A stretch of 64,000 bases of DNA from Anaerolineae bacterium. Its GTDB lineage: Bacteria; Chloroflexota; Anaerolineae; UBA4142; SHND01. The notes under the pieces are model-generated. The model was not told the origin of the DNA and ran no database searches. It saw only the letters and a list, made by a program, of their open reading frames with translations. The translations under genes and the position numbers were made by a program. Positions 18,909 to 25,933 of the stretch are shown here, piece by piece. The DNA is taken from the NCBI GenBank assembly GCA_021463195.1, contig JAJTXZ010000007.1, forward strand, positions 39,400-103,399. The letters run 5' to 3'. The stretch's first letter is position 1. Each line of letters starts with the position of its first letter.

Positions 18909-18970
18909 GAATTTCCTTAAAGAGAATGTTCGGATTGTATCGCCATGTATCAGGCGCGTCAATCAGCGCA

Positions 18971-19026
18971 GGCGAATTTAATTCGCGTCAACAAAAGCGT
19001 GAAACGTCTCTGCAGACGTTTTCGCG
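18971..19026. repeat. Dispersed repeat family Q, partial copy A
   Basis: About 55 bases nearly identical to 19053-19107 (period 82): starts with a GAATTTAATTC palindrome and contains CGTCTCTGCAGACG, itself palindromic. Lies in the gap between the divergent MFS and phosphatase genes. Confidence 0.75.
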
Positions 19027-19051
19027 CATTTCACCTTTGGGGTCAGTTTGC

Positions 19052-19149
19052 GGGCGAATTTAATTCGCGTCAACAAAAGCGCGAAACGTCTCTGCAGACG
19101 TTTTCGCATGCCGGTCTGCGCTTGCGAATGCGCTTGATTCGCCGCAGAC
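19052..19149 (+). repeat. Dispersed repeat family Q, full copy B
   Basis: Full ~98 bp unit: palindromic start GAATTTAATTC, central AACGTCTCTGCAGACGTT, end CTTGATTCGCCGCAGAC. A diverged inverted copy is at 49380-49473. Confidence 0.75.
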
Positions 19150-19236
19150 TGACGTTCTCGTTGCCGCGTTTTCCAAACGCTTGTCGGACTCACCCTCCAA
19201 GTAAATTGCGTCCAATGACGCATGACGCGAAAATGC

Positions 19237-19265
19237 TTGACAAGCTCCGCAAAGAGAGGCATAGT
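19237..19265 (+). promoter_or_regulatory. Promoter of the cNMP-GAF-SpoIIE gene
   Basis: Perfect TTGACA (19237-19242), 17 bases, then CATAGT (19260-19265); TAGTAT at 19262 is an alternative -10 with a 19-base spacer. The ATG is about 36 bases downstream. Confidence 0.5.
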
Positions 19266-19305
19266 ATAACTATCCGCGAAAATTAGAAAAACTACGCCCC
19301 AAAAA

Positions 19306-20940
19306 ATGCCTGTTTCCGCAAAACATTTAAAGCGCTTTGCTTTTTTTAGCGCCGTGCCTGCGACCGCGCTCAAGCGTCTGGCTGCGAATGCGACGCGCCT
19401 GACGCTCGAGCCGAACGCGTGGGTCTTTTATCAAGGCGACCCCGGCGACGCGTTTTATATGCTCGAGGCAGGCGAGGTGGAGATTTTCGGCGCGACGGAT
19501 GAAACGCAGTTGAATCTTTTGCGCGCGGGAGAATGGTTTGGCGATTTTGCGTTGTTGGACAACGCGCCGCGTTCGGCGTCCGTGCGGACGCGCGCTCATA
19601 CGCGTTTGATTGTCATGTCGCGCGCGGATTTTCTCTGGCTCGTGACGACTTATCCCATCGTTTTGTATGTCCTCGCCACGAGCAGCCATCGCCAGCTGTT
19701 GGAGCGTGACCGCGCTTATCTCGCCGAAGTGGAAGCGCGCGCGCGCCAATTGGAAGAGCTCTATTTTACCGCGCTGGATATTACGCGACACCTTGACCGC
19801 GATCGCGCGTTGGAAGCAATCCGCGCGCGCGCGGTGGAATTGCTTCATAGCGCCGGCGGCGACCTCTTTTTGTTTGATATCGCAACCAAACGCTTGGTGA
19901 CGCAATCATCCACGCTGCCCAAACGGCCTAATTTTCGCCACGGTGAATCGTGCGCGGACATCGCTTTTGCGACCGGCGCGACGCGTGTGGGAAAGCCGAC
20001 GCGCCGCGTGCCGCGTCACGAATTGGCGGCGCCGATTCAGTTGACCGAACTGGATGGCAAGGAACGGCAACTGGGCGCGTTGCGCGTTTATCGCGAGACG
20101 AATGGCTTGCCATACACCGATGCGGATGGCAAGCTGCTCGAATTGTTTGCGAGTCAAGCCGCCATCGTCATTGAAAATGCCGCCTTGATTCAAGCGCGCG
20201 TGCTGCGGGGGCAGCTGGAAAATGAGCTGCAAAATGCGCGGCGCGTGCAGCGACAATTAATTCCGCTGGCGCCGCCGCGGCTGCGCGGTTATCAAGTGGC
20301 GGCGTTGTGGCATCCCGCCAAAGAGGTCAGCGGCGATTATTATGATTTTATTTCGCTGACGGATGGGCGGGCGGCGTTTGTGATTGCGGATGTGGCAGGC
20401 AAAGGTCTCGACGCCGCAATGTTTATGGCGAACGCGCGCGCTACCCTGCGCGCCAGCGCGGCGGCTGGCGATGACCCTGCCGATATTATCGCGCGCGTCA
20501 ATGTGACACTTGCCCAAGACGCGCTCATTGGCATGTTCGTGACCGCGTTCTTTGGAATTCTGGAACCGTCCAGCGGCGTTTTCACGTACTGCAACGCCGG
20601 ACATAATCTGCCGTTGGTTTGGCGCGCGCGCGCGCGCCAACTTGAGCTGTTGGCGGGAGGCAATCTGGCGCTTGCGATCGCGGCGGATTATTCGTACAAG
20701 ACCTCCGCGCTCGTTTTGGAACGCGGCGATTTGTTGCTCTTGTATACGGATGGCGTGACCGAAGCGATGGACGCGCGGGGACAACTTTTTGAAATGGAAC
20801 GCTTGCAAGCCGCGCTTTGCGAGAACGCGCCCGACAGCGCGCGAAAAGTGATACGCCAGATTGACGCGCGCGTGCGCGCCTTTACCGGCGCAGTTCCGCA
20901 GAGCGATGATATTACGGTTGTCGCTTTGCGCCGCACGTAA
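19306..20940 (+). CDS. cNMP-binding / GAF / SpoIIE-type PP2C phosphatase
   Basis: A 544-residue signalling protein. Residues ~8-125 are a cyclic-nucleotide-binding domain with the phosphate-cassette-like GEWFGDFALLDNAPRSASV; ~150-300 form a GAF domain; a short coiled linker (ELQNARRVQRQLIP, typical before SpoIIE domains) leads to a PP2C-like SpoIIE phosphatase (~330-544) with metal-binding VSGDYYDF, VIADVAGKGLDAAMFM, LLLYTDGVTEAMD and QSDDITVVAL. Proteins of this type dephosphorylate anti-anti-sigma factors and so control stress sigma factors or other STAS partners. No anti-sigma or STAS gene is in the window, so the target is elsewhere. The next gene (VWA) starts 6 bp after the stop. Confidence 0.9.
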   Translation: MPVSAKHLKRFAFFSAVPATALKRLAANATRLTLEPNAWVFYQGDPGDAFYMLEAGEVEIFGATDETQLNLLRAGEWFGDFALLDNAPRSASVRTRAHTRLIVMSRADFLWLVTTYPIVLYVLATSSHRQLLERDRAYLAEVEARARQLEELYFTALDITRHLDRDRALEAIRARAVELLHSAGGDLFLFDIATKRLVTQSSTLPKRPNFRHGESCADIAFATGATRVGKPTRRVPRHELAAPIQLTELDGKERQLGALRVYRETNGLPYTDADGKLLELFASQAAIVIENAALIQARVLRGQLENELQNARRVQRQLIPLAPPRLRGYQVAALWHPAKEVSGDYYDFISLTDGRAAFVIADVAGKGLDAAMFMANARATLRASAAAGDDPADIIARVNVTLAQDALIGMFVTAFFGILEPSSGVFTYCNAGHNLPLVWRARARQLELLAGGNLALAIAADYSYKTSALVLERGDLLLLYTDGVTEAMDARGQLFEMERLQAALCENAPDSARKVIRQIDARVRAFTGAVPQSDDITVVALRRT

Positions 20941-20946
20941 CTGCGT

Positions 20947-21915
20947 GTGCCAATTTCTTTTGAATTGCCGCAGCTGGCGGCATTGTTTGTTCTCTGGTTG
21001 GTAGTGGTCGCAGGTTATGCGATTGTCCAGCGGCGCCGTCACCAATTCGCGCTGCGTTACGCCAGCGTGTCTCTCGCGCATTCACCGCGGCGCGGACGCG
21101 CATGGCGGCGACATCTTCCCGCGTTTTTATTTTTAGCAAGTTTGGCGTTGCTGCTCGCGGGATTGATGAAACCCACTGTCTGGACGCGCGAGCCGTCCGA
21201 CGAAGCGATGGTGATTGTGGCGTTGGACGTTTCGGCAAGCATGTGGGCGACGGATTTATATCCGAATCGCATGGAAGCGGCTAAAGCGGCAGCGCAATTA
21301 TTTGTTCAAACGCTGCCGGAAAAAATGCGCATCGGCGTCGTCTCGTTCAGCGAAACATCGTATCTCAATCAAGTTCCGACCACGAACCGCGACGATATTC
21401 AAAAAGCGCTTGCGAAACTACAGCCGCGTTCCGGCACCGCGATTGGAAACGGATTGCTCACTTCGCTCGACGCGTTGTACGGCGGAATGGGCGGCGAGCT
21501 GCCTCTCACCTCGCGCGGCGAATACGCGCCCGCTGTCATTGTTCTCTTGACTGATGGCGAGAATACCGACGGGCCGCCTCCACTCGAAATTGTTCCGCAA
21601 GCGGTAGAACATGGCGTTCGAGTGTATACGATTGGCGTCGGCACACCGAACGCGACAACCGTCCAAGTCGGCTCTGCGATGCTGCGCGCGCGACTTGACG
21701 AAGAAACGCTTAAAGAGATCGCGCGCGTCACGGATGCTAAATACTATAACGCTTCGAACGAACAAGATTTGCGCGCGGTGTATGAAAAGCTCACGACGCA
21801 GCTTGTGACGCGGCTGCAACCGCAAGATATTTCGTTCCTCTTTACCGCCGCCGCGTTTTTTTTCGGCGTGCTGGCGATGATGCTTTCAGTTGTGTGGTCG
21901 AATCGGCTGCCGTAA
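20947..21915 (+). CDS. VWA-domain membrane protein (BatA-like)
   Basis: A 322-residue protein: transmembrane span ~10-27, a basic loop, second span ~58-75, then an extracytoplasmic von Willebrand A domain (~87-270) with a full MIDAS (DVSAS at Asp94/Ser96/Ser98, the Thr of SGTAIGNG, and TDGEN), and a final span ~292-315. This is the BatA/BatB layout. No MoxR ATPase or DUF58 gene stands beside it, which is usual for complete Bat loci, so it is an orphan. The start is GTG, 6 bp after the phosphatase stop, implying co-transcription. Confidence 0.85.
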   Translation: MPISFELPQLAALFVLWLVVVAGYAIVQRRRHQFALRYASVSLAHSPRRGRAWRRHLPAFLFLASLALLLAGLMKPTVWTREPSDEAMVIVALDVSASMWATDLYPNRMEAAKAAAQLFVQTLPEKMRIGVVSFSETSYLNQVPTTNRDDIQKALAKLQPRSGTAIGNGLLTSLDALYGGMGGELPLTSRGEYAPAVIVLLTDGENTDGPPPLEIVPQAVEHGVRVYTIGVGTPNATTVQVGSAMLRARLDEETLKEIARVTDAKYYNASNEQDLRAVYEKLTTQLVTRLQPQDISFLFTAAAFFFGVLAMMLSVVWSNRLP

Positions 21916-21948
21916 AAAAAAAAGCACGGAGCGAATGCTCCGCGTCGG

Positions 21949-22356
21949 TCAACTTGCGTTCTGTTTGCGTATTCGTTCCAATTCGGCGCGCAAACGCGCG
22001 TTTTCTTCTTCGGCGGCGCGCCTCGTTTCCGTCTCGCGCGCGAGCTGTGCGTCCAATTCTTCCACGCGTTCGTCTAATTCTTCTACGCGTTCCGTCAACT
22101 CGGGTGGAGTCAACAAGTATTCGCCGCGCTGGGACTCGAAAAGCCGCAGCTCTGTCCCCTCGACGCGTAACTCTAAATCCAACGCCTCGCTAAACATTGT
22201 CAAACCATCGGCGGTTTGATACGTTCCGTTGACCAAACGATGCCCGCGCAGCGGCGGGTCGAGATATTCGCGCTGCGGGTCGAAAATGTAATATTCCGCG
22301 ATGCCCAATTCTTCATCCTCAGCGCCATGAGGATGCCACCTGCGCGCGGCTGTCAA
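21949..22356 (-). pseudogene. Uma2/DUF820 endonuclease-like remnant (C-terminal part only)
   Basis: Up to 135 residues. The first recognisable segment ELGIAEYYIFDP is the conserved mid-domain of the Uma2 (DUF820) PD-(D/E)XK family, followed by the usual beta-rich tail and a C-terminal coiled coil (EELDERVEELDAQL). The N-terminal half, which should carry the first catalytic acidic residues, is missing: the frame is closed upstream by the guaB stop (TGA 22357-22359), and the only start would be the TTG right after it. The remnant is therefore probably not functional. Loss of the 5' part next to guaB looks like an old deletion. Confidence 0.65.
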
Positions 22357-23793
22357 TCACAACACCTCAACATCGTGCGGCATACTCTCTTTCAAACCCG
22401 CGCCGGTCATTTTTACAAAAATCGCTTTTTCGTGAAATTCTTGCAGTGTGTGCGCGCCGCTGTAACTCATCCCCGATTGAATGCCGCCGACGAGCTGCGT
22501 CAACACTTCGCGCGCTTTGCCGCGATATGGCACTGCCGCTTCGACGCCCTCCGCGACATATTCGTCCAAATCTTCTTGGGCGACGCGTTCGCCGTCGCGC
22601 GTTTTGCGGTCCCGATTCGCGGCGGTGGATGCCATCCCGCGTGAGACTTTGTACTTGTGCCCTTTGCGTATCATCGAAAGTCCGGGACTTTCGTCCGTTC
22701 CCGCGAGCAGTGAACCAATCATCACCGTATCCGCGCCCGCCGCCAACGCTTTTGCCGTATCGCCCGGATGGCGAATGCCGCCGTCGGCGATGATTGGAAT
22801 ATTGTACTCTTTGGCGACGCCGACGCATGCGATCACGGCAGTCAACTGTGGCACGCCTGAACCCGCGACGAGACGTGTCACGCAAATCGAACCCGGTCCG
22901 ACGCCCACTTTGACCGCATCCGCGCCCGCGTCAATCAAGCGGCGCGTCCCATCCGCCGACGCGACATTGCCGCCAATAATCTGCGTGTCGGGAAAATGTT
23001 TGCGAATGTTTTGAATCATCAAAATTTCTTGTTCCGAATTGCCGTGCGCGATGTCAACGACGATACAGTCCGCGCCCGCTTTTAACACGCATTCGACGCG
23101 TTCCAAATCGCGTTCTTTGACGCCCACCGCCGCGCCCACCGCCAAACGCCCGCGCGCGTCTTTTGTCGCCTTTGGATATTGTTCCAATTTCATTATATCT
23201 TTGAGCGTGATCAGTCCCGTGACGCGCCCTTGCTCATCCACCAACGGCAATTTTTCGATGCGGTGTTCGTGCAAAATTTTTTCGGCTTGACGCAATGTGG
23301 TGTCGGCAGGCGCGGTTACGACCTTGTGTTGCATCACCAGCGTAATGGGTTTGCCGTCATCGTGTTCAAACAACAAATCGCGCGTCGTCACAATCCCGAC
23401 GAGCTGCGTGCCGCCGTTGAGAATCAAAATGCCGCCGGTGCCTGTTTCGTCCACGAGTCGCCGCGCTTCGCCGACCGTGTTATTGACCGTCAATGTGATC
23501 GGGTCGCTGACGACGAACGATTCCGCTTTTTTCACGCGCGCGATTTCATTCGCCTGCTGTTCAATCGTCATGAAACGATGAATGATGCCGATGCCGCCTT
23601 CGCGCGCCATCGCAATCGCCATCGCGCTCTCGGTGACGGTATCCATGTTCGACGACACGATTGGAATCTGCAATTCGATTTTGTTTGTCAACCGCGCTTG
23701 AGTGGACAATTTTTTGCGCGATGAAACGTTCGAATACTGCGGGACGAGGAGTACGTCGTCGTACGTTAATGCGGTTTCAGGAAGAATGGTCAT
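22357..23793 (-). CDS. guaB: Inosine-5'-monophosphate dehydrogenase
   Basis: A 478-residue IMPDH that oxidises IMP to XMP with NAD+, the committed step to GMP. The TIM barrel starts with [12 protein letters not shown]; two CBS domains occupy ~95-205 ([12 protein letters not shown] and [12 protein letters not shown]). The catalytic loop GPGSICVTR holds Cys304, followed by [22 protein letters not shown] and [12 protein letters not shown]. The mobile flap region is [13 protein letters not shown]. Full length and complete. Upstream on the same strand is xpt (purine salvage), separated by 90 bp that hold an inverted repeat, so co-transcription is possible. Confidence 0.96.
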   Translation of the reverse strand: MTILPETALTYDDVLLVPQYSNVSSRKKLSTQARLTNKIELQIPIVSSNMDTVTESAMAIAMAREGGIGIIHRFMTIEQQANEIARVKKAESFVVSDPITLTVNNTVGEARRLVDETGTGGILILNGGTQLVGIVTTRDLLFEHDDGKPITLVMQHKVVTAPADTTLRQAEKILHEHRIEKLPLVDEQGRVTGLITLKDIMKLEQYPKATKDARGRLAVGAAVGVKERDLERVECVLKAGADCIVVDIAHGNSEQEILMIQNIRKHFPDTQIIGGNVASADGTRRLIDAGADAVKVGVGPGSICVTRLVAGSGVPQLTAVIACVGVAKEYNIPIIADGGIRHPGDTAKALAAGADTVMIGSLLAGTDESPGLSMIRKGHKYKVSRGMASTAANRDRKTRDGERVAQEDLDEYVAEGVEAAVPYRGKAREVLTQLVGGIQSGMSYSGAHTLQEFHEKAIFVKMTGAGLKESMPHDVEVL

Positions 23794-23807
23794 ATTGCAA
23801 ATCTGAT

Positions 23808-23878
23808 TTGGACGCGGATTAACGCAGATGAACGCGGAAAATTTTTATCCGCGAAAACCCGCGTTTATCCGCGTCCAA
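23808..23878. repeat. Intergenic inverted repeat between xpt and guaB
   Basis: Arms begin TTGGACGCGGAT (23808) and end ATCCGCGTCCAA (23878), with imperfect internal pairing. It forms a long stem in either strand's RNA. Such GGACGCGGAT units look like a dispersed repeat, but only one copy is in this window. Confidence 0.6.
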
Positions 23879-23883
23879 TAAAG

Positions 23884-24480
23884 TTATTCCGCGAATACAA
23901 TTTTATCACCATCAAACTTTTCAATCACGGCCAGCGATTCGACTTGGACATTCAAATCGCGCAGCGCGCCGCGTCCGCCTTCGAACGCTTTTTCGATGAC
24001 GGCGCCGATACCGACCAGGGGCGCGCCGCTTTGACGCACAATTTCCGCGAGGGCGCGAATCGTCAGCGCCGACGCGAGAAAATCGTCAATGATCAAGATG
24101 CGGTCTTCAGGCGACAAAAATTCGTGCGATACCATGAGCGTCACTTCGCCGCCTTTGGTGTGCGAAGGCGCGGTCGCTTGATACGGTTCCGTGTTCAGCG
24201 TCAACGGTTTCGTTTTGCGCGCGAACACGACCGGCACTTGGAGCATCATGCCCGTTGCCAACGCGGGCGCAATGCCGGAAATTTCCGCCGTCAAAATTTT
24301 GCTCGGATGCTGCGCGCGAAAACGCCGCGCGAATTCATAGCCGATGCCTTGCATGAGCAGCGGGTCCACCTGATGATTCATAAAGACATCCACTTTCAAG
24401 ATGCCGTTGCCGAGATAACGTCCTTCGCTTTGAATGCGTTCGCGCAGCCAGTGCATGTACATGCCGTCGCGGTCGTTCAT
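23884..24480 (-). CDS. xpt: Xanthine phosphoribosyltransferase
   Basis: A 198-residue type I phosphoribosyltransferase that makes XMP from xanthine and PRPP. Typical Xpt features: VDVFMNHQVDP near the N-terminus, the ILTAEISGIAPAL region, VVFARKTKP, and the PRPP-binding loop RILIIDDFLASALT. The ATG at 24480 has AGGAG eight bases upstream. It precedes guaB, so together they would feed GMP by salvage and by the de novo route. No purine riboswitch was recognised in the short upstream region, which instead holds a GGAGATTAGAGA repeat. Confidence 0.93.
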   Translation of the reverse strand: MNDRDGMYMHWLRERIQSEGRYLGNGILKVDVFMNHQVDPLLMQGIGYEFARRFRAQHPSKILTAEISGIAPALATGMMLQVPVVFARKTKPLTLNTEPYQATAPSHTKGGEVTLMVSHEFLSPEDRILIIDDFLASALTIRALAEIVRQSGAPLVGIGAVIEKAFEGGRGALRDLNVQVESLAVIEKFDGDKIVFAE

Positions 24481-24489
24481 TGTGGCTCC

Positions 24490-24521
24490 TGGAGATTAGA
24501 GATTAGAGACTGGAGATTGGC
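24490..24521. repeat. GGAGATTAGAGACT repeat (family R) upstream of xpt
   Basis: About 30 bases of the degenerate 7-base unit GGAGAYT/AGAGATT. It overlaps the leader of xpt just before its ribosome-binding site. Confidence 0.7.
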
Positions 24522-24577
24522 GCAATAGAGAATAGCATGGTGATTATCGCATAGGATTGAGAGGAGGGGAAAATCTG

Positions 24578-24606
24578 TTGACGAGAGTTACTAGTGTAGT
24601 TAAAAT
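24578..24606 (+). promoter_or_regulatory. Strong promoter of the 24.6-25.9 kb accessory unit
   Basis: TTGACG (24578-24583), exactly 17 bases, TAAAAT (24601-24606). GAGG at 24617-24620 serves as ribosome-binding site for ATG 24628. Confidence 0.65.
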
Positions 24607-24627
24607 GAACCCGAGTGAGGTAAAGAT

Positions 24628-25107
24628 ATGATTACTGCTCCGGAAACATCGGTTGCGGGAACACCACTTGTTGAGAGCGCGCCAACACTAGAGCCAAGCG
24701 CGAGATTATTAGAACTCGCGCGCGGTTATTTGGAAATTGTTGACAGCGGCGTTGAAACGCGGCAGGGCGAGGAACGGACACTGGCACACGAAGCATTGAT
24801 GGATGCGATGGAAGCGGAGCGAATTCCATTTAACGCGCGTTGGGAAGCGCGTTGGATTGCGCGTTGGCTGCTTTCGGGAACGCGTGTTAGCAACGGCAAA
24901 CACACAACTATCATGTTTGCAAAAATTCCTGCGCGTTATGATACGAGAGAATATGATCCTGTGCGTGATGGTGTCTTGGAATTGACGAGTTTTCCTTTTC
25001 GCGATGAGGATGACGAACGCAAGCACACCGAACGTTTTGTGCCAGTGCTTGTAACCGTTGAACCCTTACACGAATATGAAGGCGCGTCGTATGAGCGAAA
25101 CAAATAA
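24628..25107 (+). CDS. Hypothetical protein, first gene of accessory unit
   Basis: A 159-residue soluble protein without a family I can name. Residues ~25-60 are helical (ARLLELARGYLEIV, LAHEALMDAMEAERI), followed by the Trp/Arg-rich ARWEARWIARWLL and a beta-rich C-terminal half ending in acidic FPFRDEDDERKHTERF. No signal peptide or membrane span. It has a good promoter and a GAGG site, so it is expressed in its own right. Its end overlaps the next small gene by 17 bp. Function unknown. Confidence 0.6.
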   Translation: MITAPETSVAGTPLVESAPTLEPSARLLELARGYLEIVDSGVETRQGEERTLAHEALMDAMEAERIPFNARWEARWIARWLLSGTRVSNGKHTTIMFAKIPARYDTREYDPVRDGVLELTSFPFRDEDDERKHTERFVPVLVTVEPLHEYEGASYERNK

Positions 25108-25324
25108 ACCAAAGCGATTAACGCCAAACACTGATGAATACAATTTGGTGTACACGCATTTGGAACGCGTGTTGGAACAACCCATCGGCGCAGCAAAAGG
25201 AAATCACGCGGCGTTAGTGATGGTCATGCGGCAATTGGGTTATGGCAGTTTGAATAAAGTGGATGCAATCAATCTTGCCAAGTATCTGGTGGATTTTCCA
25301 GAGGATGGGCAAGATTGGAGTTGA
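25091..25324 (+). CDS. Small hypothetical protein, second gene of accessory unit
   Basis: A 77-residue protein starting at ATG 25091 inside the 3' end of the previous gene (17-bp overlap, +1 frame). It is mostly helical (NLVYTHLERVLEQ, NHAALVMVMRQLG, KVDAINLAKYLVDF) with an acidic end. I do not recognise it. Overlap and direction suggest translational coupling with the gene before it; the last gene of the unit follows 13 bp later. Size and helical content would fit a small partner or antidote protein, but that is speculation. Confidence 0.5.
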   Translation: MSETNKPKRLTPNTDEYNLVYTHLERVLEQPIGAAKGNHAALVMVMRQLGYGSLNKVDAINLAKYLVDFPEDGQDWS

Positions 25325-25337
25325 CAAAAGGAGAAGA

Positions 25338-25874
25338 ATGGAAATGGGCTATCTTTGTAAACAAATTCGTATCTACAGGGATTTTTGGACAGCATCATCA
25401 GAAGTTGAGAAATTCTTCAGAGATGGTCATCGGGAAATCTTTGCGAGTTATCTTCCTGAGCTTGAACTTGCAAGCGAGATATCATTTGAATTAACCGAAA
25501 GCATAAGATTAAATCCACATAATCTTGGTTTTTTTGTCGAAACAAAAGCTCCTGACACATGGGGATTTTATCAATACTCTCATTCTGATAAACTTCAGTT
25601 AGGGACATTCAATCTTCAACCCGACACTAATTATTGTGACTTGTTCGTTATGGACATAGAGCAATTTGCTTATTGGACTGGCCCATTGCGCCAAATCGCG
25701 CTTTCACTTGAGACATACTTGAAATCCAAAGAACTTCTTTATCCTCTTCGTGCAATGTCATCTCAAAATAACATTGTCAACATTGGCGAAGGCGCGCAAG
25801 TAGGACAACTTGCAGTAGGCACAAATATCACTCAGAAAAGTGGTGATGTCAAAAAGGACAGAGAGGCAGATTAA
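25338..25874 (+). CDS. Hypothetical protein with C-terminal amyloid-signalling-like motif
   Basis: A 178-residue protein. The body (1-135) has no recognised domain; it is rich in aromatic and acidic residues. The tail carries NIGEGAQVGQLAVGTNI, a glycine/valine/asparagine pattern resembling the short beta-forming motifs at the ends of proteins that partner with bacterial NLR-like (STAND) or effector-associated proteins, and loosely the V-Q-V-G core of RHIM motifs. This is resemblance by eye only. ATG 25338 has GGAG seven bases before it. Base use differs from the neighbourhood: I counted 43 G/C in the 120 bases 25441-25560 (36%) against 60% in one sampled line of carB, so the gene was probably acquired. 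Confidence 0.55.
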   Translation: MEMGYLCKQIRIYRDFWTASSEVEKFFRDGHREIFASYLPELELASEISFELTESIRLNPHNLGFFVETKAPDTWGFYQYSHSDKLQLGTFNLQPDTNYCDLFVMDIEQFAYWTGPLRQIALSLETYLKSKELLYPLRAMSSQNNIVNIGEGAQVGQLAVGTNITQKSGDVKKDREAD

Positions 25875-25933
25875 ACTATTGGCGAGAGTAAATCCACACA
25901 GATAAATTCAAAAAATGGGCCATTGTCTATTGT

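Noticed and set aside
19327..19905. 192-residue minus-strand frame inside the phosphatase
   Set aside because: Shadow frame; conserved cNMP and GAF motifs are on the plus strand.
20257..21081. 274-residue minus-strand frame opposite the phosphatase
   Set aside because: Arg/Gln-rich composition and no start signal; the opposite strand has a complete multidomain gene.
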